From Paludibacteraceae bacterium (GTDB lineage Bacteria; Bacteroidota; Bacteroidia; Bacteroidales; Paludibacteraceae): a stretch of 49,135 bases of DNA. Below, one piece after another: positions 17,045 through 26,700 of this stretch. The notes beneath the pieces are model-generated. The model saw nothing but the letters and a program-made list of their open reading frames with translations. It did no database searches and was not told where the DNA came from. Made by a program: the position numbers and the translations under genes. Location of the stretch: assembly GCA_905234685.1 (NCBI GenBank), contig CAJOIR010000012.1, positions 1-49,135 on the forward strand. Direction: 5' to 3'. The first letter of the stretch is position 1, and each line of letters starts with the position of its first letter.

Positions 17045-17075
17045 CAAAGATACAACAAAAAGTCGGAATAGCAAA
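17045..17075 (-). promoter_or_regulatory. Promoter of the thioredoxin gene
   Basis: On the minus strand, TTTG (complement of 17072-17075) and TATCTTTG (complement of 17045-17052) are separated by 19 bases, matching the Bacteroidetes -33/-7 consensus. The start codon is 82 bases downstream. Confidence 0.7.
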
Positions 17076-17094
17076 GCGAAACACTAAGAAATGG

Positions 17095-17160
17095 TATAGC
17101 AAAAGTATAGCAAAGTTATAGTGATGTTCCGTTCATGTTCCGTTCATACTCCGTTCTTTT
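17095..17160. repeat. Six consecutive 11-bp units upstream of the thioredoxin promoter
   Basis: The units are TATAGCAAAAG, TATAGCAAAGT, TATAGTGATGT, TCCGTTCATGT, TCCGTTCATAC and TCCGTTCTTTT, back to back at exactly 11 bp. The last three share a TTCCGT core (ACGGAA on the minus strand) with the repeats at 36094-36159. The block ends 19 bases from the -33 element. Confidence 0.75.
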
Positions 17161-17168
17161 CAGGTAGA

Positions 17169-17324
17169 TTACGGGTTACGCTTAGTGCAGTCAGAGGAGA
17201 GAGGACAGTCGGAGCAAGCATTGTCGCGGCTACATGGTTGAGGGCGAGTAAAACGACGATAGAGCAACCATGCAGCGACAAGAACTGCAACAATGATAAC
17301 AATATATACTATAAGAGACTGCAC
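17169..17324 (-). CDS. FeoB-associated Cys-rich membrane microprotein
   Basis: This 51-residue protein starts at a GTG (17324). It has one N-terminal transmembrane helix (SLIVYIVIIVAVLVAAWLLY, residues 3-22), a basic stop-transfer stretch (RRFTR), then a cytosolic Cys tail with the pattern C-x6-C-x2-C-x5-C (Cys31, 37, 40 and 46). This is the layout of the FeoB-associated Cys-rich family (FeoC-like) placed after feoB in many bacteria. Here it follows FeoAB by 85 bases on the same strand. It may bind iron or an iron-sulfur cluster and modulate FeoB; this role is inferred from the family. An upstream alternative start in the same frame cannot be excluded. Confidence 0.85.
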   Translation of the reverse strand: MQSLIVYIVIIVAVLVAAWLLYRRFTRPQPCSRDNACSDCPLSSDCTKRNP

Positions 17325-17330
17325 TAAGGT

Positions 17331-17395
17331 GGGGTTAGGAGTGAAGGGATGAGGGGTTAGGGGTGAAAAGTTAGCGGTGAGAGGTTAATATGATG
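17331..17395. repeat. Short G/A-rich direct repeats between feoB and the Cys-rich gene
   Basis: Degenerate 14-15-bp units of the type TTAGGGGTGAAAAG and TTAGCGGTGAGAGG repeat about four times on the plus strand. On the transcribed minus strand they read as pyrimidine-rich CTAACCCCTCA units. No hairpin is evident. Confidence 0.5.
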
Positions 17396-17409
17396 TTAGA
17401 AGAGAGATG

Positions 17410-19785
17410 TTAAAACAATGAGGCTATCTGGTAGAAAGCAAAGGAGACAATCCAAGCAACGACAGTATTATAAAGCATACTGAAATGCATCCACTTGGAG
17501 CCTATCTCCTGCTTGATAGTAGCAAGTGTGGAGATACATGGGAAATAGAGCAATATGAAGAGCATCATGGCATAGGCGGCGACAGGCGAATAGACATTCC
17601 TGCCGTCAGCATCAATAACACTCTGAAGTTTCTGAGGAAGTGACTGCATTTCATCACCGTCAGTTTCCTCTACGTCATAGAGAACTGCCATTGATGAGGC
17701 GATAACCTCTTTGGCACTTGCACCTGCGATAAGACTGACTCCGGCACGCCATTCCATGCCGAGCGGAGTGAATACCGGCTCTACGGCGTGTCCTATATTA
17801 CCAAGATACGACTGCTCCAGTTGCTCTTTCTTTGTAGTTGATTCCGTTCTTGGGAAATATCCCAAAGCCCAGATGATGACAGAAGCAAGGAGAACAACAG
17901 TGCTGACTCGCTTCAACCATTCGCCGGTTTTATCCCAAGTGTGAATAGCGGCGTTACGAAGAGTAGGCACGCGGTAAGGCGGCAACTCCATGACGAAGGG
18001 GTTAGCCTGCTTTTTGAAATGCACCTTACTCAGGAGCAGTGATGTAAGTATAGCGAAAACGAGTCCAATGAAGTAGATAGACAGGAGTATGACAGCCTGA
18101 TGCTTGGGGAAGAAGGCTGCAACGAGTAGAAGATAGACCGGTAGTCGTGCTGAGCAAGAGATAAACGGCACTGTGAGAATAGTGAGAATACGGTCTCTCG
18201 GATTCTCAAGTGTTCTTGCCGCCAAGACAGCAGGCACAGAGCAACCGAAGCCAATGATATAAGGGATGAAAGACTTGCCATGCAGCCCCATCCGATGCAT
18301 GAGTTTGTCCATGATGAATGCAGCGCGCGCCATATAACCTGTATCTTCAAGGACTGAGATAAAGAGAAAAAGCAGAAGAATCTGGGGCACAAAGACAAGG
18401 ACAGCGCCTGCACCTGCGATGACGCCGTCAACCAACAAGTCAACCAACATGCCTGCGGGCATGACAGAGCGCAGCCAACTTCCAAAAGCAGCAATACCCT
18501 CTTCGAGCCAACTCTGCGGATAAGATCCCAAGACAAAGGTGACTTCGAACATGAGGAAAAGGAAGACAAAGAGAATAGGGAAACCAAGCCAACGATTTGT
18601 AAGTATCTTATCGAGGGCATAACCTATCTGCTGTTTGTGCTTCTTATCGGCGACGGTAAGTGTTTCAGACAGTGCTCCGCGAATGAAGCCAAACTTAAGA
18701 TCTGAAATGACAGAGGTGATATCTTCATCATATTCCTTCTCAAACCTGTCGCGGTAACGGTCAGCCGCAGCCATAATCTCCTTGCTGTTAGAAAGCGAGG
18801 AGAACTGACTTATGGTAGTCTGGTCATGCTCAATGAGTTTGAGGGCAACATAGCGAGGATGGTAAAGGTCACGAATGCTCTCGTTTTGATTGATGAGCGT
18901 CTTTATATCGTTAATGGCAGCCTCCATCTCAGCGCCATAATTGATATGAATATGTTTAGCCTCGGCATTCTTGCCTTCATATACCTGAACTATGGCTTCG
19001 AGGACGTTCTCGATGCCCCACCCAGTGCGCGCAATAACAGGTACAACAGGAAAACCGAGGAGACGACCAAGAGCCTCATGATCAAGTTTATCACCCGATG
19101 TCTGGAGTTCGTCATACATGTTGAGCGCCATAACCATAGGGTGGTTGCGATCGATGAGTTGCGTTGTAAGAAGCATGTTACGCTCAAGGTTGCCCGCGTT
19201 GACAATATTGAGAACAATATCAAGGGCATGGTTATCAAGAAAGTCGCGGACATAAAGTTCGTCCGGTGAGAATTCGGTTAGGGAGTATGTGCCTGGCAAG
19301 TCAACAAGGTTGATGGTAAACCCACGGTGGTGGAAAGTGCCAATCTTGCTATCGACAGTTACTCCTGAGTAGTTGCCTACCTTCTCTCGCATTCCAGTTG
19401 CAAAATTGAAGAAACTTGTCTTCCCGCAGTTAGGATTGCCGACGAGAGCAACGGTAATCTCTCTTCCGAGTTGCTCCACCTCAGCGCGCACGTGTTCTTC
19501 GATAGTACCATGGAAATCAGCAGCCAAGTCAGGGTGCGCATCCTCAGACAATGAGACTACGTCGATACGTGCAGCCTCGGAATGGCGGAGGCTTACATGC
19601 GTGCCCATTATCTCATACTCCACCGGATCACGAAGCGGTGCATTCTTCAGCACACTGACAATCTCTCCACGCACAAAGCCAAGTTCAAGTATTCGATGCC
19701 GGAAACCTCCGTGTCCATGCACCTTTACTATCATGCAGCGTTCGCCAGTCTGAATATCAGCCAATGTGAGAAGTGTCTCTTCCAT
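17410..19785 (-). CDS. feoB: Ferrous iron transporter FeoA-FeoB fusion
   Basis: The preferred start MEETLLTLADIQTGE (19785) gives 791 residues; ATGs up to 6 codons upstream are possible. Residues 1-76 are a FeoA-like SH3 domain (LTLADIQTGERCMIVKV...GTHVSLRHSEAARIDV). The FeoB G domain follows: G1 VGNPNCGKTSFFN (about 115-127), G3 DLPGTYSLTEFSPDE, G4 as NMYD. Gate-like membrane segments come next (FIPYIIGFGCSVPAVLAART). It takes up Fe2+ across the inner membrane, driven or gated by GTP. The FeoA-FeoB fusion is usual in Bacteroidetes. A Cys-rich accessory gene follows and a promoter sits at 19818-19849. Confidence 0.96.
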   Translation of the reverse strand: MEETLLTLADIQTGERCMIVKVHGHGGFRHRILELGFVRGEIVSVLKNAPLRDPVEYEIMGTHVSLRHSEAARIDVVSLSEDAHPDLAADFHGTIEEHVRAEVEQLGREITVALVGNPNCGKTSFFNFATGMREKVGNYSGVTVDSKIGTFHHRGFTINLVDLPGTYSLTEFSPDELYVRDFLDNHALDIVLNIVNAGNLERNMLLTTQLIDRNHPMVMALNMYDELQTSGDKLDHEALGRLLGFPVVPVIARTGWGIENVLEAIVQVYEGKNAEAKHIHINYGAEMEAAINDIKTLINQNESIRDLYHPRYVALKLIEHDQTTISQFSSLSNSKEIMAAADRYRDRFEKEYDEDITSVISDLKFGFIRGALSETLTVADKKHKQQIGYALDKILTNRWLGFPILFVFLFLMFEVTFVLGSYPQSWLEEGIAAFGSWLRSVMPAGMLVDLLVDGVIAGAGAVLVFVPQILLLFLFISVLEDTGYMARAAFIMDKLMHRMGLHGKSFIPYIIGFGCSVPAVLAARTLENPRDRILTILTVPFISCSARLPVYLLLVAAFFPKHQAVILLSIYFIGLVFAILTSLLLSKVHFKKQANPFVMELPPYRVPTLRNAAIHTWDKTGEWLKRVSTVVLLASVIIWALGYFPRTESTTKKEQLEQSYLGNIGHAVEPVFTPLGMEWRAGVSLIAGASAKEVIASSMAVLYDVEETDGDEMQSLPQKLQSVIDADGRNVYSPVAAYAMMLFILLYFPCISTLATIKQEIGSKWMHFSMLYNTVVAWIVSFAFYQIASLF

Positions 19786-19817
19786 ATCTTGCATTCTTAT
19801 CACGATTTTTCACGCAG

Positions 19818-19849
19818 CAAAGATAATGCAAGCAATGATACTTTGCAAT
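19818..19849 (-). promoter_or_regulatory. Promoter of feoAB
   Basis: On the minus strand, TATCTTTG (complement of 19818-19825) with ATTG (complement of 19846-19849) 20 bases upstream approximates the Bacteroidetes consensus. No clear Fur-type palindrome was seen. Confidence 0.55.
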
Positions 19850-19890
19850 ACCAAAAAATAGGTAAAAAATCAAGACAAGATTATAGTAAT

Positions 19891-20415
19891 TCAATAGTAA
19901 ATGAGAATTCCAGCCGCACCACAAGAGAGAATAAGAAGTATAGGTTGCAGACGAAAGACAGCAGTAGCTAGGAAGACAACAGCAAAGAGGATATAACTCC
20001 AGATGTCAATGAAATTGTCCTTAGTCATCAGAGCCAAAGCCGCCGCCGCAATAAGACCGATGACAACATATCTCAAGCCTTGCAACACACCAGCAGCATA
20101 GGTATTTTCCTTCATACGAAAATAGATACGGCATAGAATGAGCATGATAATGAGAGAAGGTAGTATGATAGCAGTGGTAGCAGTGACAGCGCCGAGTATG
20201 CTACCCGTGCTTGTATAACCGACATAGGTAGCAGCATTGATGCCAATAGGTCCAGGGGTCATCTGTGATATTGCTACCATATCGGTAAATTCCTGAGGTG
20301 ACATCCAACCATATCGGTATATCTCGTTCTGTATGAGAGACAGAATAGCATAGCCACCACCAAAACCGAACAAGCCAATTTTGAAGAAGGAAAGAAAGAG
20401 ATACAAATAAATCAT
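19891..20415 (-). CDS. Chromate transporter family protein, second half of a split pair
   Basis: This 174-residue membrane protein has about five hydrophobic segments and the CHR motifs FGFGGGYAILSLIQNE near the N-terminus and QMTPGPIGINAATYVGY in the middle. It is a short-chain CHR protein; two such proteins form a functional antiparallel pair, in place of one long ChrA. Its ATG overlaps the stop of the other half by 4 bases, so the two are translationally coupled. Family members export chromate or transport sulfate-like anions; the substrate here is not known. Confidence 0.9.
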   Translation of the reverse strand: MIYLYLFLSFFKIGLFGFGGGYAILSLIQNEIYRYGWMSPQEFTDMVAISQMTPGPIGINAATYVGYTSTGSILGAVTATTAIILPSLIIMLILCRIYFRMKENTYAAGVLQGLRYVVIGLIAAAALALMTKDNFIDIWSYILFAVVFLATAVFRLQPILLILSCGAAGILIYY

Positions 20416-21038
20416 GACCTTGCCCTCCTTTCTTTAAGAAAGACCACAAGAAGTGCAGATATGATGGTCAACAGAATAATCAGTACAGGCGACACATCTA
20501 CAAGCCAAATAAGCAATGCCACAGCAACAGGCACCGGCAGAAGAAGCCAACTTATGAGTCTGTCAGTCTTGTCAACATCAGTCCAACCAAGTCCTTTTTT
20601 CTCTTTTTTCCCTTTCATCAAGCCTGCCGAACGCATCATCTTCCACAATGGCGCTGCAATAAGGGCGACCACTGCAGGTCGTATGCCTTTGAAAGCAGCC
20701 TCAACAAGAGGATACTGCTTAAAACGAGTAAAGACAGTAGCCACCAACATAATGATGATAAAAGAAGGTAGTACGCTTCCGAGAGTTGTAACGACAACAC
20801 CTTTCCAACCCCGCATCTTATAGCCGATAAAAATGGCAGTATTCACCGCCATAACACCAGGCGCAGACTGTGCCAATGCAAGCATATTGAGGAACTCTTC
20901 CTCTTCAATCCACTTACGGCGGTTGACGACCTCCTCTCTAACCAACGGAATCATGGCATAGCCTCCACCAAGGGTGAAGGCACCAATCTTGAAGAAAGCG
21001 CCAAACATCTGCAGGTAAATATTGGATTCGTCTTGCAT
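20412..21038 (-). CDS. Chromate transporter family protein, first half of a split pair
   Basis: This 208-residue membrane protein has the CHR motifs FTLGGGYAMIPLVREE (about 17-32) and AQSAPGVMAVNTAIFIGY (about 51-68). It also has a charged, Lys-rich loop (MKGKKEKKGLGWTDVDKTD) before the last two hydrophobic segments, which its partner lacks. Together with the downstream gene it forms the heterodimeric short-chain CHR pair. The promoter at 21067-21097 is divergent from the thiamine-riboswitch gene, but nothing else links the two. Confidence 0.9.
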   Translation of the reverse strand: MQDESNIYLQMFGAFFKIGAFTLGGGYAMIPLVREEVVNRRKWIEEEEFLNMLALAQSAPGVMAVNTAIFIGYKMRGWKGVVVTTLGSVLPSFIIIMLVATVFTRFKQYPLVEAAFKGIRPAVVALIAAPLWKMMRSAGLMKGKKEKKGLGWTDVDKTDRLISWLLLPVPVAVALLIWLVDVSPVLIILLTIISALLVVFLKERRARS

Positions 21039-21066
21039 AGGTCAGAGAGCATGATTCAAGGAGTTG

Positions 21067-21097
21067 CAAAGGTAGTGAATAATTCTCTAATGCACAA
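21067..21097 (-). promoter_or_regulatory. Promoter of the chromate-type transporter pair
   Basis: On the minus strand, TACCTTTG (complement of 21067-21074) lies 20 bases from a TTG (complement of 21095-21097). The start codon is 28 bases downstream, leaving a short leader. Confidence 0.6.
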
Positions 21098-21156
21098 CTC
21101 GCAGGTGTAAGGAATAAGAGAGGCGTGGATTGGATGTATGGGGTGAAAGGATAAAC

Positions 21157-21187
21157 TTGCACATTACAAAAAGTTGACATACCTTTG
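21157..21187 (+). promoter_or_regulatory. Promoter of the riboswitch-controlled receptor
   Basis: TTG (21157-21159) and TACCTTTG (21180-21187) are separated by 20 bases in the Bacteroidetes -33/-7 form. The riboswitch begins 11 bases after the -7 box, so the transcript starts just before it. Confidence 0.7.
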
Positions 21188-21198
21188 CATGCAGATTG

Positions 21199-21262
21199 AC
21201 AGGGGTGCCGAAAGGCTGAGATTATACCCTCGAACCTCGAGCGGGAGATGACGTTAAAGGAT
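21199..21262 (+). promoter_or_regulatory. Thiamine pyrophosphate riboswitch (THI element)
   Basis: ACAGGGGTGCC (21199-21209), GGCTGAGA (21214-21221), ATACCC (21224-21229) and GAACCT (21232-21237) match the conserved P2/P3 core of the TPP aptamer in correct order and spacing. The second arm (21238-21262) departs from the usual GATNNGGATAATGCC-type sequence and pairs weakly. The 12-bp palindrome CTTAACGTTAAG (21275-21286) and GTTTAAAG follow and might take part in the expression platform. Control of the receptor gene by TPP is inferred. Confidence 0.82.
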
Positions 21263-21356
21263 TTGATGTTTAAAGCTTAACGTTAAGGAAGAACCGTTTA
21301 GGAAGTTCAATGAGCACAATATGCCTTTGCATTATTCCTGTCAGCAAGACACAATA

Positions 21357-23615
21357 ATGAAAAGGCATTTTTTTGTACCCGTCATTACTCTCTGCGGCAT
21401 AATATCCCAACTGACTGCACAAGACACACTGACAATCATCGGTCGCGAGATAGAGGAAGTTAAAGTAATCTCCCGTGTAGAACAACCGACAGACAACCAC
21501 ACCTTCATAGACGGCAGAGAACTGAATGAACAGAACAACGGACAGAATTTGCCATATCTGCTAAGCATGACACCATCGCTAATAGTGACAAGTGATGACG
21601 GTTTGGGCATAGGCTACACATACTTCCGCATCCGCGGCACAGACCATACACGCATCAATATGACCGTAAACGATGTCCCTCTGAACGATGCAGAGAGCCA
21701 AACAGTATTCTGGGTGAACATGACAGATTTGTCGTCAAGTCTAAGCAACGTAAATGTTCAGCGCGGTGTGGGGACAAGTACCAACGGGTTTGCAGCCTTT
21801 GGCGGGTCAATAAATATGGAAACTTCATCTAACTTCTTCAAAACAGAAAAAAAGCATGGCGGCATATTGAATAAATCGTCGGTAGAGATAGGTTTTAACG
21901 GCGGAATGTACAAGACGTTCAGAGAGTATGCTAAGGCAGATGTGGTGCTGGGTAACAACTGGAGGGCGCAGGCAAGGTTCTCGAAAGTGAACTCAGACGG
22001 CTATTTGGAGAGAGCCAAATCAGACCTTCTGTCATATCACGGTTCAATAGGTTACTACACGCAGAAGACCAAAGCCTCGCTGACGGTGTTTGGAGGCAAG
22101 GAGAAGACATACATGGCGTGGGACGGAGTAACGAAAGATCAGATGAAGGAGAACCCGCGATATAACCCCGCAGGAGAATATACAGATGACAATGGTAACA
22201 CGGCATACTATTCCAACCAAAATGACAATTACCAACAACAACATGTGCAACTGCACCTGTCGCAAAGGCTTATACCGAATCTGCTGCTTGACGCCACGCT
22301 GCATTACACACACGGCGACGGGTACTATGAGCAATACAAGGCAGACAAGAAATATTCCACCTTCGGGCTTACTCCGACATATTATACTGACGACAAGGGC
22401 AAACAGAAAGAGAACAAAACCGACTTTGTAAGAGAAAAGCACCTGGACAACCATTTTTATGGTGGAATAGTGTCTCTGAAATACATCTCAGAGCCAGCAG
22501 ATGCACAGTTCGGCTTCGCTGCAAACAACTATACAGGGCACCACTGGGGCAACATAACCTATATACGCGACTCACTCTACCCTCACCCGCTGCCGTATGA
22601 TTATGAGTACTACCGTTCAAGAGGTGACAAACTGGATATCAATATGTATCTGAAAGCCAATTGGAGAGTGATAAACAAGGTGCAGGAGAAACTCACAATC
22701 TATGGCGACCTACAATACAGATACGTGCATTACACTATAAACGGCATCAATGACGAAGACCTGAAGCCAATACCTGTGGATGAGACTTTCCACTTCTTTA
22801 ATCCAAAGGCTGGAATCACATATCAGAACAAAGATCACCAGACATACTTCAACTTCGCTATCGCCAACCGGGAACCGTCAAGGAAAAACTATACCGAAGC
22901 CGGACCAAACGACCTCCAATGCCCCGAAAGACTATATGACTATGAACTCGGGTATAACTACAGAGGCAAAGGGTGGCATGCAGGAGTAAACCTGTATTTT
23001 ATGGACTACAAAAACCAGTTGGTACTGACTGGCAAATACTCGGACACGGGAGCCTATCTGACTAAAAACGTGGACAAGAGTTACAGAATGGGGGCGGAGT
23101 TGTCGGCTGGAGTGAGCATGCTAAATTGGTTTGAATGGAATGTGTGCGCCACCATAAGTCGTAACAAGATACTTAATTATAGAGACTGGGTAGAAATCTA
23201 TGATGAGAATTGGGAGTACATAAGACAAGATGAGACAGAGTTCGGTGACGTGACTATAGCTTTCTCGCCGACATTGGTCATGAGCAATAGTTTCAAGTTC
23301 ACGGTGGCAGGTTTCACCGCAGACTTGCAGACGCAGGTGGTGACCAAACAATATTTAGACAACACCATGTCTGAAGAAGCAACATTACCCACTTACACCG
23401 TGACCAACCTCAATCTGCAGTATCTGTTGCCACTGCCAGAACGGTGCCCTAACATCACTCTGCGATGCCAACTGAACAACATGTTCGACAGTCATTATGC
23501 AAGCAACGGGGGCAACTGGATGTGCAGGTTTGAGGACGGCAGCACATACTACTCTCCTTGGTACTATGCGCAGGCAGGCATAAATGTGCATGCAGGGTTT
23601 GTGGTGCGATTTTAA
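21357..23615 (+). CDS. TonB-dependent outer-membrane receptor, probably for thiamine
   Basis: The start MKRHFFVPVITLCGIISQLTAQ (21357) gives 752 residues with a signal peptide; an in-frame ATG 12 codons upstream would mask it. There is no SusC-type carboxypeptidase-like extension. Residues about 30-150 form the plug (EVKVISRVEQPTD, GQNLPYLLSMTPSLIVTSDDG, GTDHTRINMTVNDVPLND, NVQRGVGTSTNGFAAFGGSI). The barrel then runs to a terminal aromatic VHAGFVVRF. The upstream TPP riboswitch ties it to thiamine or its precursors, as for the riboswitch-linked receptors known in Bacteroidetes. The usual inner-membrane thiamine partners (PnuT, thiamine pyrophosphokinase) do not follow it here. Confidence 0.9.
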   Translation: MKRHFFVPVITLCGIISQLTAQDTLTIIGREIEEVKVISRVEQPTDNHTFIDGRELNEQNNGQNLPYLLSMTPSLIVTSDDGLGIGYTYFRIRGTDHTRINMTVNDVPLNDAESQTVFWVNMTDLSSSLSNVNVQRGVGTSTNGFAAFGGSINMETSSNFFKTEKKHGGILNKSSVEIGFNGGMYKTFREYAKADVVLGNNWRAQARFSKVNSDGYLERAKSDLLSYHGSIGYYTQKTKASLTVFGGKEKTYMAWDGVTKDQMKENPRYNPAGEYTDDNGNTAYYSNQNDNYQQQHVQLHLSQRLIPNLLLDATLHYTHGDGYYEQYKADKKYSTFGLTPTYYTDDKGKQKENKTDFVREKHLDNHFYGGIVSLKYISEPADAQFGFAANNYTGHHWGNITYIRDSLYPHPLPYDYEYYRSRGDKLDINMYLKANWRVINKVQEKLTIYGDLQYRYVHYTINGINDEDLKPIPVDETFHFFNPKAGITYQNKDHQTYFNFAIANREPSRKNYTEAGPNDLQCPERLYDYELGYNYRGKGWHAGVNLYFMDYKNQLVLTGKYSDTGAYLTKNVDKSYRMGAELSAGVSMLNWFEWNVCATISRNKILNYRDWVEIYDENWEYIRQDETEFGDVTIAFSPTLVMSNSFKFTVAGFTADLQTQVVTKQYLDNTMSEEATLPTYTVTNLNLQYLLPLPERCPNITLRCQLNNMFDSHYASNGGNWMCRFEDGSTYYSPWYYAQAGINVHAGFVVRF

Positions 23616-23720
23616 GATAATAACTATCACAGACAAACGGACGAAACGGAATTACTCTACAAGAAGACACATGGAGCAAAATTAATGCATTGAAAGGTTA
23701 AAAAATATAAAATCTAATAC

Positions 23721-23760
23721 ATTCAAAAAGGCGGGTGCTATAGTGCCCGCCTTTTTGAAT
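23721..23760. terminator. Strong bidirectional terminator between convergent genes
   Basis: ATTCAAAAAGGCGGG (23721-23735) pairs perfectly over 15 bp with its complement at 23746-23760, with a 10-base loop. The A/T-rich outer part supplies U-tracts in both directions. It ends the receptor transcript and the minus-strand five-gene unit. Confidence 0.92.
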
Positions 23761-23795
23761 TCTCTTCATTAAATGAAAAGTAATAGAGAATTTTA

Positions 23796-26700
23796 TTATC
23801 TCATGATCTTCATGCCCAAATTTCCATTACGAACAATGTAGACACCACTCTGCATGCTAGACATGTCGATATTACCGTTGCCGGAAGCAACAAGTCTGCC
23901 ATTGGTATCATACACATGCAAACTAAGAGCATTATCGTTGTATATCACATTGTTGCGGTAATATATTCCATTGACTGACAATTCTTCGAGACCGTCAACA
24001 ACTGTCACCTTCACGTTGCACTCGGCAGTGAATCCACCATCTTCGGTGCGAACGGTAATGACGGCATTGCCCTCGGCTACAGCGGTAACAAGACCGTCAG
24101 CAACAGTAACCACAGCATCGTTGGATGAAGACCAGACAACAGCCTTGTTGTCAGCATCAGCAGGAGCAACTATAGCCTCAAGTGCAGCTATCCCGCCAAC
24201 CGACAATTCCAACACAGACTTGTCAAGACTAACGCCCGTAACTGGCACTGGTGCCTTCTCAACCTTGACAGCACAAGTAGCGGTGAACTCACCATCGACT
24301 GTCTTTGCTGTGATGACAGCCTCACCAGCAGCAACTGCCGTAACGACACCGTCAACCACTGTAGCAACAGCAGGTGCTGATGACGACCATGTGACAGATT
24401 TGTCGGTAGCATCATCAGGTTTAACGGTAGCGGTGAGAGTGTGAGTGTCGCCCACAGTGAGAGTGAGCGATGCCTCGCTTATCTCAACACCCGTAACGGC
24501 AATAGGCTTAACGGTAAGGATACATGCAGCGGTAAACTCACCATCAATAGTCTTGACTGTGATAGTTGTAGAGCCTACGCCTACAGCCGTTACAACACCA
24601 TTGTTGACAGTAGCCACCTTGGTGTCAGCAGAAACCCATGTGACAGCCTTGTTGTCGGCATCGTCAGGAGCGACTGTGGCAACAAGAGTAAGGCTTTCGC
24701 CAATGATGACCTCAGCTGACTCTCGGTTGAGGCTGACACCTGTAACAGGAGTAATAACAGTAATCTTACATTCAGCTTTGAAGTTGCCTTCTGTAGTTGT
24801 GACTGTGATGACAGCCTCACCAGACTTGACGGCAGTGACAACGCCGTCAGCAACAGTTGCCACAGCATCGTTGGATGAAGACCATGTTACATTCTTCTCT
24901 GTTGCCTGCTCCGGCATAACGGTAGCGGAGAGAGTAGTTGTCTCACCCTTCGTAAGAGTTAGTTCATCGCTATCAAGAAGCACACCTTCAACATGACCGC
25001 TGAACGGCTTCTCCATAGTGAGATTCTTCTTCGCAGGAATAGTGGTAACATTGTTATCGGTAGGCATGGTGAAGACATACCATCCTGTCTCACCCGAACA
25101 AATGAGGTTGCCTCCGTAGTCGAAGTTCATCTGACGAATAGAAGCAATGCCATGCTTATATTCATAACGCAGATTGAGAACAGGAGTGTCACCTTTCCAA
25201 ACTACATCAAACACATAGAACTGACTGCTACCACCATTAAGAACAAGAACACTCTCATCCTGTGACAAGGCGTAACCTCCGCCGTTGCTACCATCAATAA
25301 TATCCTTGTACGGATCCAAGTCGGACGAGAGTAAGCATTTCCCACTATAGTCGTAGAACATTAGTGAAGCCGCAGCAGAGTTGTTGTTACCTGCACTGCG
25401 CACCTGACTTACAAATACACCATGAGAGGTGCCGAGAGGAGTACCCTCTGTGTTGCCCTGCTTAGAGAGAGGAATGACTGCTGACGGTGCCTCACCCCAA
25501 GTACGGAGTATAGTACCGTCAGGTTGACCAATATTGTATATAGCCAAACCGTTGGCGGGTAGTGTACCACCAGCATCTTCATTGTAAACAATAAGTTTGG
25601 TATCTGCACCGTTGCCGTAGATATTGACACCCGGAGTAGAACTACCCACTGGCACACCATTGTTAGTAAACAGACCCGCGCTGTTGCGACTGCCTTGGAA
25701 GAACTGTGTGAAACTGCCTTCCAATTCCGAGGGGTTAATAACATATACTCCTGAATAGCCGTCTGCCCAGTCTGCCTGATATATATATCCTTCGGAGTCA
25801 ATGGTCAGACGCCCAGGATTGCCGAATTCACAACCGCCTTTCAACACTTCGTTATTAATAGGTGTATAGTCCTGATTGAAAGCATAGATACCGTTCTTCG
25901 GACGATCTGCAGAAGCGGAAGAACCAGCACGACGCATGATATATATACGACCAAAATAATCCGACTCAGGACTATTGTCAACATTGCTGAAGATACGTGT
26001 TGTTGAGGAAAGCAGCATACTGTTGTCAAAATGCAACTGTTTCCAGTTCGCCACATTGTCGCCTTCTAGACGAATTGCCCAATTGGTAGGAGTACCCGAG
26101 AAACCTTTAATGTTTGAGGCATTGAATGACGTGCCATTGTGACCTTTGTGAATATTGCCTATATTCAATTCACCGACCTCCTTGCCTTTTTGGTAGAATA
26201 CAATAGAAGCAGCCGCATCTGCATTAGCCTCAAACGTCACATAGTACTCTTGAGCGCCGGCATCGTAGGTCATCTTCAGGTCGTAGGCATTGACGTTTGG
26301 TATCACAGGCTGATCAACACCTATGGTGGTGAAACGACTGACTGTGGTGTCTTTCTCAAGCCAGAGTGTCAAGTCCGCATTCTTTACCGTACCCGCAGCA
26401 AACATATATGTTGCGGCGGCAGCCTCAATTTCGGTATTGACAGTGATTACAAGTTGTGACTTGTCAAAACCATTGGTGATGTCATACAGTTTCACACCTG
26501 TGTTCTTACCATCTGATACAGCAGGAAGCGCCATCAGACTGTGTTTAGCATATTTGAAGCAACTTATGCCCGAGATACCATTCAGGCCACCGATGTTGGT
26601 ATTGGTGATGACAGGTGCTGACGATGTCGCGTTTACCACCTCCCACTCCATAGGTGCTATGTTGTCATCAGTGATGATGACCTTGTTGTCGCCGAGAGGA

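Noticed and set aside
17410..21038. Metal-resistance island formed by FeoAB and the chromate-type transporter
   Set aside because: Separate promoters, no transposase or repeats at the borders, and composition like the neighbouring core genes.
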